DNA from: Dehalococcoidales bacterium
Lineage (GTDB): Bacteria > Chloroflexota > Dehalococcoidia > Dehalococcoidales > BS750m-G39
Reading direction: 5' to 3'
Assembly: GCA_022865485.1 (NCBI GenBank)
Contig: JALHSZ010000006.1
Location: 1-64,000, forward strand
Length of the DNA: 64,000 nt
The position numbers and the translations under genes were made by a program. Of this stretch, positions 12,778 through 23,177 are shown piece after piece. The notes under the pieces were generated by a model. That model saw only the letters and a list, made by a program, of their open reading frames with translations. It did no database searches and was not told the origin of the DNA. How positions within the stretch are numbered: position 1 is the first letter of the stretch; each line of letters starts with the position of its first letter.

Positions 12778-15225
12778 ATGACCGCCAACTATAACCCCGG
12801 AGCAATCGAAAAGAAGTGGCAGCAGCGCTGGGCGGATGACAAACTTTATGAAACCAGCGAGGACTCCCCCCGCCCCAAGTGGTACGCCCTGACCATGTTC
12901 CCCTACACCTCGGGCGACCTGCACATCGGCCACTGGTACGCCATGGCGCCCTCCGATGTCAGCGCCCGCTTCAAGCGGATGCAGGGCTACAACGTGCTCC
13001 ACCCGATGGGCTTCGACGCCTTCGGGCTGCCCGCCGAGAACGCCGCCATCAAGCGCGGCATTCACCCCTTCGTCTGGACGATGCAGAACGTAGATAACAT
13101 GCGCCGCCAGCTCAAGAGCCTGGGCGCCATCTACGACTGGAGCCGCGAGGTCATCACCTGCCTGCCCGACTACTACAAGTGGACGCAGTGGTTCTTCCTG
13201 AAACTCTACGAGCACGGGCTGGCTTACCGTGGCCAGGCTCAGGTCAACTGGTGCCCCCAGTGCCAGACGGTGCTGGCTACCGAGCAGGTACTGGACGGCT
13301 CCTGCGAGCGTTGCGGGGAGGACGTCATCAAGCGCGATTTAGAGCAATGGTTCTTCCGCATCACCAAATACGCCGACGAGCTTATGGAGTTCGACGGCAT
13401 CGACTGGCCCGAGCGCATCAAGATAATGCAGCGCAACTGGGTGGGCAAGAGCACCGGCACCGAAATCTCCTTCGCTTTAGACCACCCCGCCGCCAAAGAA
13501 AAAGAAATACGGGTCTTCACCACCCGCCCCGACACCGCCTTCGGCGTCACCTTTATGGTCTTAGCCCCCGAGCACCCGCTGGTAGAAAGGCTGACCTAGC
13601 CCGATAAAAAAGCCGAGGTCGAGGACTATATCGCCAGGACCCGCCGCCAGACCGAGATAGAAAGGCTATCCACCGAAAAAGAGAAGGACGGCGTCTTCAT
13701 CGGCTCTTATGTTACCAACCGCCTCAACGGCGAAAAGGTGCCCATCTGGATTGCCGACTACGTGCTGTTGGGCTACGGCACGGGCGCGGTAATGGCGGTG
13801 CCCGCCCACGACGAGCGCGATTTCGCCTTCGCCAAGAAGTATAACCTGCCCATCAGGGTGGTGGTGGCGCCCCCCGACTGGGACGGCAAAGAACTCGAAG
13901 AAGCCTATATTGAGCCGGGGGCTATGGTCAATTCGGGGCAGTTCAACGGCCTGCCCAGCGAAAAGGGCATCGAGGCTATCAGCGATTTCCTGGAGAAGAA
14001 AGGCTGGGGCAAACGCGCGGTAAGCTACCGCCTCCGCGACTGGCTCATCTCCCGCCAGCGCTACTGGGGCGCGCCCATCCCCATGGTTTACTGCCAAAAG
14101 TGCGGCGTCGTCCCCGTCCCCGAAAAAGACCTCCCCGTATTACTCCCCGAAGACGCCGAGTTCAAGCCCACGGGCGAATCTCCGCTCAAATACAACGAGA
14201 AGTTCGTCAACACCAAGTGCCCCAGGTGCGGCTCTCCGTCCAAGCGCGAGACGGACACTATGGACACCTTTATGTGCTCATCGTGGTATTTCCTGCGCTA
14301 CGCCAGCCCCCACTACGAAAAAGCCGCCTTCGACGATAAAAAAGCGAAGTACTGGTTGCCGGTAGACCTCTATACCGGTGGCGCCGAGCACGCCGTGATG
14401 CACCTCTTCTACGCCCGCTTCTTTGCCAAGGCGCTGCGGGATATGGGAATTATCGGCTTCGGCGAGCCTTTTACCCGCTTATTCAACCAGGGCGTCATCA
14501 TCGCCGAAAAGCATAAGATGAGCAAATCGCGGGGCAACGTCATCACCCCCGATGCCTATGTCTCCGAGCTGGGCGCCGACGCCGTGCGCGCCTATCTCAT
14601 GTTTGTCGCCCCCTGGGAGCAGGGCGGCGAGTGGAACGACAGCGGCATCAGCGGTATAAGCCGCTGGCTCAACCGCCTCTGGAACCTGGTGCTGGGTGGC
14701 TATAGCCAGGATGCCAAAGACAACCCCGCCGACCAGGAACGCGCCCTGTCCCGCCTCACCCACCAGACCATCCGCAAGGTAACCCAGGACCTGGAAAAGC
14801 TCCGCCTCAACACCATGATTGCGGCCCTTATGGAATACACCAATTACATGGCTAAAGCCAGGGATGAAGGGATAATCAGTAACGCCGCCTGGAAAGAGGC
14901 TATCGACACTCTTATGCTGCTTTTGGCCCCCACCGCCCCCCACCTCGCCGAGGAGCTCTGGCAGCAGACCGGGCACCAGTACAGCATCCATAACCAGAGC
15001 TGGCCCAAATGGGACGAGGCATTAGCTAGAGACGAAGAACTGACGTTAGTCGTTCAGGTCAACGGCAAGCTCCGCGAGCGTATGGCGGTGCCCGCCTCCA
15101 TCACCGAGGACGAAGCTAAAGAAAAGGCTCTAGCCAGCCCGAAAGTCAAAGCCTACACCGAGGGCAAGAAGATAATTAAAGTAATATATGTCCCCGGTAG
15201 GCTAGTAAATATTGTCGTTAAATAA
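12778..15225 (+). CDS. leuS: Leucyl-tRNA synthetase, interrupted by an in-frame TAG at 13597-13599
   Basis: [18 protein letters not shown]..., [17 protein letters not shown] (HIGH), KMSKSRGN (KMSKS); 12778..13599 and 13600..15225 are the same frame and the intervening segment [47 protein letters not shown] is intact LeuRS sequence. Confidence 0.93.
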
Positions 15226-15240
15226 ATAAAAGAAGTCCGA

Positions 15241-15257
15241 GAGGGACAAAGTCCCTC
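15241..15257 (+). repeat. Hairpin GAGGGAC-aaa-GTCCCTC
   Basis: Perfect 7-bp inverted repeat in the leuS-proC intergenic region. Confidence 0.7.
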
Positions 15258-15280
15258 TTAAGAAAAAGGGGTAAGACAAA

Positions 15281-16081
15281 ATGAAAATAGCCTTTATCGG
15301 CGGCGGTAATATGGGGGAAGCCATGCTGGCGGCTGTCCTGGCTAGAGCCTTAGCTCAGCCGGAGTCCATCTCGGTAAGCGATGTCAGCCATAAACGCCTC
15401 GAGCACCTGAAAAAGCAATACTCCGTAACGGTAACCCCCGATAACCCCGAAGCCATTTCGGATAAAGACATTATCATTCTGGCGGTCAAGCCCCAGAACC
15501 TCGCCGAAGTCATGGCTGAACTCAAAGACAATCTCAACCCCGCCCAGCTCATTCTTTCCATCATTGCCGGCGCTAAAATAAGCACTATCTTTTTGGGCTT
15601 AACCCACAACGCCGTCGTCCGCGCTATGCCCAACGCCCCCGCCCGGGTCGGGGAGGGGATGAGCGTCTGGACGGCGACCTCCGATGTAACCGACCAGCAA
15701 AAGCAGGCGGCTAAATCCATCTTAGGCGCTATGGGCAGAGAGCTTTACGTCGATGACGAGGCTTATCTCGATATGGCCACGGCTATCAGCGGCAGCGGCC
15801 CCGCCTACTTCTTTTTGATGGTCGAAGCGCTGGTCGACGCCGCTATCGAAATCGGCCTCCCCCGCGAAATGGCTCAGGAACTGGTCCTGCAGACCATGCT
15901 CGGCTCGGGCAAGTTCATCCGGCAGTCGGGCGCTTCACCCGCCGAGCTGCGCCGAAAAGTCACCTCTCCCGGCGGCACCACTGCCGCCGCCCTGGCTCAG
16001 TTCGAAAAAGGCGGCTTCGGCGGGCTGGTCAGGCGGGCGGTCAAAGCCGCCTACGAGCGGGCTAAAGAACTGGGCAAATAG
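15281..16081 (+). CDS. proC: Pyrroline-5-carboxylate reductase
   Basis: MKIAFIGGGNMGEAMLAA; VVRAMPNAPARVGEG; SGSGPAYFF; VTSPGGTTAAAL. Confidence 0.96.
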   Translation: MKIAFIGGGNMGEAMLAAVLARALAQPESISVSDVSHKRLEHLKKQYSVTVTPDNPEAISDKDIIILAVKPQNLAEVMAELKDNLNPAQLILSIIAGAKISTIFLGLTHNAVVRAMPNAPARVGEGMSVWTATSDVTDQQKQAAKSILGAMGRELYVDDEAYLDMATAISGSGPAYFFLMVEALVDAAIEIGLPREMAQELVLQTMLGSGKFIRQSGASPAELRRKVTSPGGTTAAALAQFEKGGFGGLVRRAVKAAYERAKELGK

Positions 16082-16095
16082 CTCTGAGCTGGATT

Positions 16096-16584
16096 ATGAA
16101 CTGGCTGGATATAGTCATACTGGTCGTCATAGCCGCAGCCACCTTCGCCGGGCTCTTCATCGGGCTTATCGCCGCCGGCCTCTGCCTGGCGGGGATAATC
16201 GTGGGCGTAATCCTGGCCGGGCGCTACTACCTCCCCTTCTCCCAGTGGCTCGGCTTCATCCCCGAAGAAAACATCGCCCGGATAGTCGCCTTCGCCATTA
16301 TCCTGGTGGGGGTGATGCTCATCGCCGTGGTGCTGGCGATGGTTTTGCGCTGGGCGTTCTCGCTTATCAAGCTGGGCTGGGTTGACCGCCTCGGCGGCGC
16401 CGTCTTCGGGCTGGCTACGGGCGCTCTGCTCTGCGCCGCTACTCTGGCGATGTGGGTCAAGTTCGTCGGCGCTGGGGCGTCCGTCAGCGGCTCGGTCCTG
16501 GCGTCAATAACGCTGGAGCACTTCCCCGTCGTGCTGGGGCTGCTTCCCGCCGAGTTCGATGCCGTGCGCGCTTTCTTTCAGTGA
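16096..16584 (+). CDS. CvpA family membrane protein
   Basis: MNWLDIVILVVIAAATFAGLFIGLI; WVDRLGGAVFGLATGALL. Confidence 0.8.
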   Translation: MNWLDIVILVVIAAATFAGLFIGLIAAGLCLAGIIVGVILAGRYYLPFSQWLGFIPEENIARIVAFAIILVGVMLIAVVLAMVLRWAFSLIKLGWVDRLGGAVFGLATGALLCAATLAMWVKFVGAGASVSGSVLASITLEHFPVVLGLLPAEFDAVRAFFQ

Positions 16585-16589
16585 GGTCT

Positions 16590-17075
16590 CTAGAACTTCC
16601 CCTTAAACTTCTTCCGGAGCGCCTCGACCACATTGGGGGGGACGAGGTCGTGGATATCGCCGCCCAGGCTGGCGGCTTCCTTGAGCAGGCTGGAGCTCAG
16701 GAACTGGTACTCCACTCTCGACATCAGGCAGACGAACTCCAGCTTGGGATAGAGCTTCTTGGTCATCATGGCCATGTCGAACTCCCGCTCGAAATCGGCG
16801 CTCATGCGCAGTCCCCGCACCATGGCTACCGCCTTCACCCTCTTGGCGAAATCGACGGTCAGCCCCCCGAAAGACTGCACCTCGACGTTGGGCAGCTCGG
16901 CGATGGCTTTACGTATCAGCTCCTCCCTCTCCGCGGTGCTAAAAAGAATGGGCTTGTTGGGGTTCTCGTAGACCCCGATAATCAGCTTGTCGAAGAGCCT
17001 GGCGGCTCTGGTGGCGATATCGAGGTGGCCATTGGTGACGGGGTCAAAGGTGCCGGGGTAGATAGCAATTCTCAA
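16590..17075 (-). CDS. coaD: Phosphopantetheine adenylyltransferase
   Basis: MRIAIYPGTFDPVTNGHLDIATRAARLFDKLIIGVYENPNK; FLSSSLLKE. Confidence 0.96.
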   Translation of the reverse strand: MRIAIYPGTFDPVTNGHLDIATRAARLFDKLIIGVYENPNKPILFSTAEREELIRKAIAELPNVEVQSFGGLTVDFAKRVKAVAMVRGLRMSADFEREFDMAMMTKKLYPKLEFVCLMSRVEYQFLSSSLLKEAASLGGDIHDLVPPNVVEALRKKFKGKF

Positions 17076-17629
17076 GGTTTACCCTCCTTTTGGTATATTG
17101 CGATGCAACTATCGCCGTGGCGACGCTCTTTGAGCAGGGTTAAGGGGGGATAGCTGAACTCTAGGGTGAGGTGGGGTGAGTGCGTCACCACTACTATCGT
17201 ATCTCTGCCGACCAGCGCCGAGGTCGCCAGTCGCTGAATCGTTTCGCCTATAGTCTCGTCGGCGTAGGGGGGGTCTATCACGATAATATTATACTCCCCT
17301 TTCAGAAAGGTGAGCGCTTTTGATACGCTGCGGCAGTAAACATGCGCCTGGCCCGCCAGCTTCGTCCTTTCCAGGTTTTGCCTGATTATACTACAACAAC
17401 GTGGTTCCTGTTCAACAAAGTCCACCCACCCCGCCCCCCGCGACAGGGCTTCGATGCCCAGCGCCCCGCTCCCCGAAAAGAGGTCGAGCACTCGCGACCA
17501 GTCGCCGGCGATGCCCTCCAGTATGGAGAAGATGGCCCCCCGCACCAGGTCCGTGGCCGGGCGGGTGCCCGTCCCCTGGGGCACTTTAAGGTGGTGTCCC
17601 TTGGCGCTGCCGGCAATAACCCGCATCAT
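17072..17629 (-). CDS. rsmD: 16S rRNA (guanine-N2)-methyltransferase RsmD
   Basis: MRVIAGSAKGHHLKVPQGTGTRPATDLVRGAIFSIL; VLDLFSGSGALGIEALSRGA; VIDPPY. Confidence 0.95.
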   Translation of the reverse strand: MMRVIAGSAKGHHLKVPQGTGTRPATDLVRGAIFSILEGIAGDWSRVLDLFSGSGALGIEALSRGAGWVDFVEQEPRCCSIIRQNLERTKLAGQAHVYCRSVSKALTFLKGEYNIIVIDPPYADETIGETIQRLATSALVGRDTIVVVTHSPHLTLEFSYPPLTLLKERRHGDSCIAIYQKEGKP

Positions 17630-17793
17630 CCTATATATGATATTGGGTTACGGGGAGAAGGTCAATAAGGGGAAGAAACAGCGTAAAAATACTTAAGTCA
17701 AAACCTTTCCCCACCTCTAAAAACTCTTGCCCTGAAAAAGTCTATTATGATATACTTGTTTGCCGTCATTCCGAGCTTCAAGGAGGTATATAG

Positions 17794-18270
17794 TTGCTGG
17801 CAGACTATGGCTACATCGGCTTACTCTTGATAGTCGCCATTTTTTTTGCTGTCACCACCCTGCTCATCCCCTTTTCTCTAAGTCTGCCGGCCAGGCTGGC
17901 GATATATTCCCGTAAATTCCGCCACTACATCCAGACCCGCTGGCCCCTCCTGGCCCGGTTTATTCCTCCCCTCCCCTCTCCCCCCAAATTCATGCAAATC
18001 GTCCCCTATAACCCCAGCCCGGTGAAAAACTCCACCTTCGAGTGCGGCATGGAAACCATCGGCAAGAGCTGGGTTCAGTTCAACTTCCGCTACTACTTCT
18101 ATGCGCTGGTCTTTATCGCCCTCGACGTGCTGGTTGTTTTCCTCTATCCCTGGGCGGTTGAGCTGAGGGGGCTGGGGTTTTCCGGGCTTTTTGCCGTGCT
18201 CATTTTCATCGGCATCATTATTGTCGGCTATATCTACGCCTGGAAGAAGAAGGTTCTGGAATGGAAATAG
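17794..18270 (+). CDS. nuoA: NADH-quinone oxidoreductase subunit A
   Basis: TTG start after [46 protein letters not shown]. Confidence 0.93.
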   Translation: MLADYGYIGLLLIVAIFFAVTTLLIPFSLSLPARLAIYSRKFRHYIQTRWPLLARFIPPLPSPPKFMQIVPYNPSPVKNSTFECGMETIGKSWVQFNFRYYFYALVFIALDVLVVFLYPWAVELRGLGFSGLFAVLIFIGIIIVGYIYAWKKKVLEWK

Positions 18271-18851
18271 AAGAAGTCTATTCCCGCCAGCAGCTTGACG
18301 AGGCTGAGGGCAGGCAGATAAACGAGCTTATCGCCCGCAGCCAGCGGATTATCCCCGACCCCGACGGCTGGCTGGACGAAGAACTCAAGCGCAACATCCT
18401 GGTCACCTCGGTGGATGCCGTGCTCGACTGGGCGAGGCGCACTTCGCTCTGGCCGGTGTTTTGTTTCCCCGCCTGCTGCGCCTTCGAGTTTATGACCACC
18501 GCCGCTTCCCGTTTCGATATCTCCCGCTTCGGCATGGAGATTGTCCGCGCCTCCCCCCGCCAGGGCGACCTGATGATTACGGCGGGCACATTAACCTGGA
18601 AGATGGCGCCCCAGGTAAAACGCATCTACGACCAGATGGCGGAGCCCAAGTGGGTCATCGCCATGGGGGCCTGCGCCATCAGCGGCGGCATCTTTCGTTC
18701 CTCCTACAGCGTGGTGCCGGGCTATAACCGCATCATTCCCATCGACGTCTACGTGCCGGGCTGCCCCCCCCGCCCCGAAGCCCTGCGCTACGGAATCAGG
18801 ATGTTACATAAAAAGATAAGCAAAACGAGCATTACTCGAGGGGTTAGATAG
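18261..18851 (+). CDS. nuoB: NADH-quinone oxidoreductase subunit B
   Basis: [38 protein letters not shown]. Confidence 0.96.
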   Translation: MEIEEVYSRQQLDEAEGRQINELIARSQRIIPDPDGWLDEELKRNILVTSVDAVLDWARRTSLWPVFCFPACCAFEFMTTAASRFDISRFGMEIVRASPRQGDLMITAGTLTWKMAPQVKRIYDQMAEPKWVIAMGACAISGGIFRSSYSVVPGYNRIIPIDVYVPGCPPRPEALRYGIRMLHKKISKTSITRGVR

Positions 18852-18854
18852 CCA

Positions 18855-19295
18855 ATGACGACGGCCCTTTCCGGTGCCAGGATAGCCAAGCAGATAGGCA
18901 AGAAGTTTCCCGAAGCCGTCATCGAATCGGGAGCGGATAGCCTGCTGCTCAAGGCCGAGTCGCTGTTGGAGGTGGCAGACTATCTAAAGAAGACCCCCGG
19001 CCTCGACTTCGCCTACCTCAATTACATTACCGCCGTCGACTACTACGACTACTTCGAGGTCGTCTATCAGCTCGCCTCGATACAGCATAATCACGGGCTG
19101 GTGTTAAAAGTCCGCTGCTACGATAGGCAAAACCCCACCCTGCCCTCGGTAGTCGGCATCTGGCGGGGCGCCGATTTTCAGGAAAGGGAAATCTACGACC
19201 TGCTCGGTATCAGCTTCGAGGGCCACCCCAATCTCAGACGCATCGTCCTCTGGGAAGGCTTCGAAGGCTACCCCTTAAGGAAAGAATTTCTATGA
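18855..19295 (+). CDS. nuoC: NADH-quinone oxidoreductase subunit C
   Basis: [50 protein letters not shown]. Confidence 0.95.
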   Translation: MTTALSGARIAKQIGKKFPEAVIESGADSLLLKAESLLEVADYLKKTPGLDFAYLNYITAVDYYDYFEVVYQLASIQHNHGLVLKVRCYDRQNPTLPSVVGIWRGADFQEREIYDLLGISFEGHPNLRRIVLWEGFEGYPLRKEFL

Positions 19296-20419
19296 CGACT
19301 AAGACGACTAGAGAAATAACCCTCCCGACCGAGCCCTTCGCGGTCAATATCGGCCCCGCCCACCCCAGCACCCACGGGGTCTTCCGCATGCTCACCACCC
19401 TCGACGGCGAGGTCATCCTCAACATGGAGCCCATCTTCGGCTATCTCCACCGCGGCATCGAAAAGCTGGCTGAGGAGCGCACCTACGGCGGCTGCGTCCC
19501 CCTCACCGATAGGCTCGACTACCTGGCTTCGATGAGCAACAACCTGGCTTATGTTCTGGCGGTGGAAAAGCTGGCCGGGATTGCCGTCCCCGAGCGGGCG
19601 GAATACATCCGGGTGATTATGGCTGAACTCCAGCGCATCGCCAGCCACCTCATCGCCGTCGGCGCTTTCCTCAACGACTGCGGCGCCTTTATGACTCCCA
19701 TCCTCTATATGCTCCGCGAAAGGGAGAAGATTCTAGACCTCTTCGACATGGTCTGCGGCCAGCGCCTCACCTACAACTACATGCGGGTGGGCGGCGTCAG
19801 CCAGGACATCCCCGAAGAGTTTGCCCCCGCCCTGAAAAAGTTCCTCAAGGAAATGCCGGGCTGGATTAACGAGTACGAGTGGCTGCTCAAGGAAAACGAG
19901 ATACTGCTGGCGCGCGCCAAGGGCGTCGGCATCTTGACCCGGGAAATGGCTATCAATATCTCGGCCAGCGGCCCCGTGCTCAGGGCCAGCGGGGTGGAGT
20001 GGGACATTCGCCGCGCCGACCCCTACTCTATTTATGACCGCTTTGAGTTCGATATACCCACCGGCAAGGCCGGTGATTGCTACGACCGCTACCGCGTCAG
20101 GGTCGAAGAGATGCGCCAGAGCCTGCGCATCTTAGAGCAGGCTCTAAAGGACTTACCCGGGGGCGAGGTGAGGAGCGAGGTGCCCCACCTTATCCGCCCC
20201 CCCGCCGGCGAGGCCTACAGTCATATTGAAGCGCCGAGGGGCGAACTCGGTTTCTACCTGGTGTCGGACGGCTCCATCGCCCCCTACCGCTTCCACGTGC
20301 GGGCGCCGACCCTCATCAACCTGACGGCGCTCAACGATATGATGCGGGGGTGGAAGGTGGCTGACCTCATACTTATCTTCGGCAGCATTGATATCTGTCT
20401 GGCGGAGGTGGACCGCTAA
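19292..20419 (+). CDS. nuoD: NADH-quinone oxidoreductase subunit D
   Basis: [47 protein letters not shown] end. Confidence 0.97.
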   Translation: MTTKTTREITLPTEPFAVNIGPAHPSTHGVFRMLTTLDGEVILNMEPIFGYLHRGIEKLAEERTYGGCVPLTDRLDYLASMSNNLAYVLAVEKLAGIAVPERAEYIRVIMAELQRIASHLIAVGAFLNDCGAFMTPILYMLREREKILDLFDMVCGQRLTYNYMRVGGVSQDIPEEFAPALKKFLKEMPGWINEYEWLLKENEILLARAKGVGILTREMAINISASGPVLRASGVEWDIRRADPYSIYDRFEFDIPTGKAGDCYDRYRVRVEEMRQSLRILEQALKDLPGGEVRSEVPHLIRPPAGEAYSHIEAPRGELGFYLVSDGSIAPYRFHVRAPTLINLTALNDMMRGWKVADLILIFGSIDICLAEVDR

Positions 20420-21507
20420 TGGCGACGCAGTTCTTGCCCCCCGACTGGCCCGGCAACTTCTGGGCGCACTGGGCGGTATTCACCGTCATCATATTGGTTT
20501 TCCTCCTTTTGACGGTAATGGCCTTCATCTGGTTCGAGCGGCGGGCGATGGCGATTATGCAGTCGCGTCTGGGCCCCAACCGCGCCGGCCCCTTCGGCAT
20601 CTTCCAGCCGGCGGCGGACGCTCTGAAACTATTGATTAAAGAAGACGTCGTTCCCGCGGCGGGCGATAAGGTCGTCCACTGGCTGGCGCCCGTGGTCGCC
20701 TTCGTCCCCGTAATGATGGTCTTCGCCGTGGTGCCCTTCCAGGGCGGCGCCCTGCTGGCCGACCTCAATGTCGGCGTCCTCTATATCGTGGCTATCAGCT
20801 CGTTGACGGCGGTGGGCATCTTTATGGCGGGCTGGAGCTCCAACAACAAGTACTCCCTGCTCGGCGCCATGCGCCAGGTGGCTTCGGTGGTCAGCTACGA
20901 GATACCCGTGGTCTTATCGCTTATCGGCGTCATTCTGCTGGCGGGCTCGCTCTCCCTGCAGCAGATAGTCCAGGCTCAGGAGATACCCTTTATCCTGGTG
21001 CAGCCGCTGGGCTTCCTGCTCTTCTTCTGCGGCGCCCTGGCCGAAATCAACCGCGCCCCCTTCGACCTCACCGAGGCCGACTCCGAGATTGTGGCTGGCT
21101 TTCTCACCGAATATTCGGGGATGAAGTTCGGCTTGCTCTTTCTGGCGGAATACGGCGAGGCGCTGGCAATATCGGCTATCGTCACCACCCTTTTCCTGGG
21201 CGGCTGGCGGGGCCCCCTCCTCCCCGACTGGCTCTGGTTCCTGCTCAAGGTCGGCGCCGTCTTCTTCTTTATCGTCTGGATAAGGACGACCGTGCCCCGC
21301 GTCAGGATCGACCAGCTTATGGCGCTGGCCTGGAAGTTTCTCTTCCCCCTGGCGCTGATAAACCTGCTCGTTACCGCCGTCGAGATTCTGGTCTGGCCCG
21401 ATGTTTCCCTCTGGCTGTTGGTACCGGTCAATTTTGCCGTTATGATAGTCCTGGTGCTCCTCTGGTCGAAACTCTTTAAGCTGGGCTGGGGTAGAGTCAA
21501 TGTTTGA
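20419..21507 (+). CDS. nuoH: NADH-quinone oxidoreductase subunit H
   Basis: ERRAMAIMQSRLGPNRAGPFGIFQPAADALKLLIKED; EINRAPFDLTEADSEIVAGF. Confidence 0.97.
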   Translation: MATQFLPPDWPGNFWAHWAVFTVIILVFLLLTVMAFIWFERRAMAIMQSRLGPNRAGPFGIFQPAADALKLLIKEDVVPAAGDKVVHWLAPVVAFVPVMMVFAVVPFQGGALLADLNVGVLYIVAISSLTAVGIFMAGWSSNNKYSLLGAMRQVASVVSYEIPVVLSLIGVILLAGSLSLQQIVQAQEIPFILVQPLGFLLFFCGALAEINRAPFDLTEADSEIVAGFLTEYSGMKFGLLFLAEYGEALAISAIVTTLFLGGWRGPLLPDWLWFLLKVGAVFFFIVWIRTTVPRVRIDQLMALAWKFLFPLALINLLVTAVEILVWPDVSLWLLVPVNFAVMIVLVLLWSKLFKLGWGRVNV

Positions 21508-21997
21508 ACACTACGGAATAGGCATCGTCAAGGGCATGTCGGTGACGCTCAGGAATCTCTTCCGCCGTCCCGTCACCACCCAGTACCCCGAGCAGCGCCT
21601 CAATCCCTCGCGCCGCACCCGGGGCAACGAGCTTATCTGGAACCAGGAAAGGTGCACTGGTTGCGGCACCTGCGCCAAGAGCTGCCCCCAGGGCAGCATC
21701 GATATCGTAACCTCGACCAAAATCGAGGAGAATAAATACAGGGTCGAGAAGTTCGAGGTGGATATGGGCTACTGCATCTTCTGCGGCTTGTGCGTCGAAG
21801 CCTGCCCCTACAACGCCATCTTTCTGGGCTACGCCTACGAGCGGGCGCGCTATCGCCGCGGCGAGCTGGTGCTGGCTAAAGAAGGCTTGCTGGAATCGGC
21901 GGAGCGTAAGCCCAGCGGCTACGCCCATCCTGAAGTTGCCGCCGAATTACCCGCGCAGAGCCTGCTCCTGGATAAAGACAGGGGGAGAAGAAGTTAA
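21500..21997 (+). CDS. nuoI: NADH-quinone oxidoreductase subunit I
   Basis: Two 4Fe-4S motifs CTGCGTCAKSCP and CIFCGLCVEACP. Confidence 0.95.
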   Translation: MFEHYGIGIVKGMSVTLRNLFRRPVTTQYPEQRLNPSRRTRGNELIWNQERCTGCGTCAKSCPQGSIDIVTSTKIEENKYRVEKFEVDMGYCIFCGLCVEACPYNAIFLGYAYERARYRRGELVLAKEGLLESAERKPSGYAHPEVAAELPAQSLLLDKDRGRRS

Positions 21998-22485
21998 TGG
22001 GTCTTGATGTCGCCTTCTGGATACTGGCTGTCGTCGGCGTGACGGCGGCGCTGGCTGTCGTCCTGCTGGGCGATGTCTTCCGTGCTGCCCTGTCGCTGGT
22101 GCTCTGCTTTCTGGCGGTGGCGGGAATCTATCTCACCCTGAACGCCGACTTCCTGGCGGTGGTGCAGATTCTGGTCTATGTCGGCGCCATCTCGGTCTTA
22201 ATCATTTTAGCCATTATGCTCACCCGTGAGGTCCAGCGGGGCAGTCCCTCCAATAGGCTGCGCATTCCCGCCCTCTTCGTCGCCGCCCTGTTCTTAGTCG
22301 TGGTAATCTATGCCCTGCTCAATACTAACTGGCAAATTTCGTCCGTCCCGCCCCTGGAGCCGACCACTCCTGCCATAGCCGGGCTGCTCTTCGGCGAAGG
22401 CGGCTTTATCCTGCCCGTGGAGATTGCCCCCATCCTCTTGCTGGCGGCAATCATAGGGGCTATCGTCCTGGTGAGGGAGAAATAA
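21997..22485 (+). CDS. nuoJ: NADH-quinone oxidoreductase subunit J
   Basis: Position in operon; FLAVVQILVYVGAISVLIILAIMLTRE. Confidence 0.94.
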   Translation: MGLDVAFWILAVVGVTAALAVVLLGDVFRAALSLVLCFLAVAGIYLTLNADFLAVVQILVYVGAISVLIILAIMLTREVQRGSPSNRLRIPALFVAALFLVVVIYALLNTNWQISSVPPLEPTTPAIAGLLFGEGGFILPVEIAPILLLAAIIGAIVLVREK

Positions 22486-22487
22486 CC

Positions 22488-22796
22488 ATGGTAGGACTGG
22501 AGCACTATTTAATACTGGCGGCGGTGCTGTTCGCCATCGGCCTCTACGGCGCGCTGGCTAAGCGCAACGCCATCATCATCCTGATGTCCATCGAGCTTAT
22601 GCTCAATGCGGTCAACATCGCTATGGTCGCCTTCTCCCGCTATATCGTGCCCCTCCAGCTCACGGGGCAGATTTTCGCTATCTTCGTTATGGTGGTGGCG
22701 GCGGCTGAGGTCGCCGTCGGGCTGGCCATAATCATCGCCATCTACCGCCACCATAAGACTATAGACGCCACTAAAATCGATTTAATGAAATGGTAA
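22488..22796 (+). CDS. nuoK: NADH-quinone oxidoreductase subunit K
   Basis: YLILAAVLFAIGLYGALAKRNAIIILMSIELMLNAVNI; AAAEVAVGLAIIIAIYR. Confidence 0.96.
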   Translation: MVGLEHYLILAAVLFAIGLYGALAKRNAIIILMSIELMLNAVNIAMVAFSRYIVPLQLTGQIFAIFVMVVAAAEVAVGLAIIIAIYRHHKTIDATKIDLMKW

Positions 22797-22830
22797 GTAA
22801 ATAGGGTGAAATAGTAAAGGAGGCAAAACT

Positions 22831-22977
22831 ATGAACAAGGGTGCACCGGGCGCGCTGGCGGGAACAATCTGGTTTATGGGCTGGCTCTTCACCATCGGCT
22901 TTGCCCATCTCGTCTGGTGGAAGATTATCCTGGGCATCGTGGTCTGGCCGTTCTACCTGGGCGGATTCATTAGCTGA
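22831..22977 (+). CDS. 48-aa hydrophobic microprotein inside the nuo operon
   Basis: Not in the ORF track (below cutoff); AAAGGAGG ribosome-binding site 7 bp upstream; MNKGAPGALAGTIWFMGWLFTIGFAHLVWWKIILGIVVWPFYLGGFIS. Confidence 0.7.
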   Translation: MNKGAPGALAGTIWFMGWLFTIGFAHLVWWKIILGIVVWPFYLGGFIS

Positions 22978-23177
22978 AATCGGCCGTTTAAATCTTTTGG
23001 TGGGGTGTTGGGTGGGGTAAAGCCCCGGATAGCGGGGGTCAAGCGGGGATAAATCCCCGAAAACATAAACAGGGAGTCCAAGAGGGACGAAAAGGGGCCC
23101 CCGCAAAAACGAAGTTTTTGTGGGGTAAGGAGTCTCTCTTACCAAAAAATCGACTGGGGAGAGGTAGACAACAAATC

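Noticed and set aside
13597-13599. TAG in leuS as a pyrrolysine codon
   Set aside because: No Pyl machinery visible, TAG is a normal stop in this window, and the site is a variable linker; kept only as an unexplained stop.
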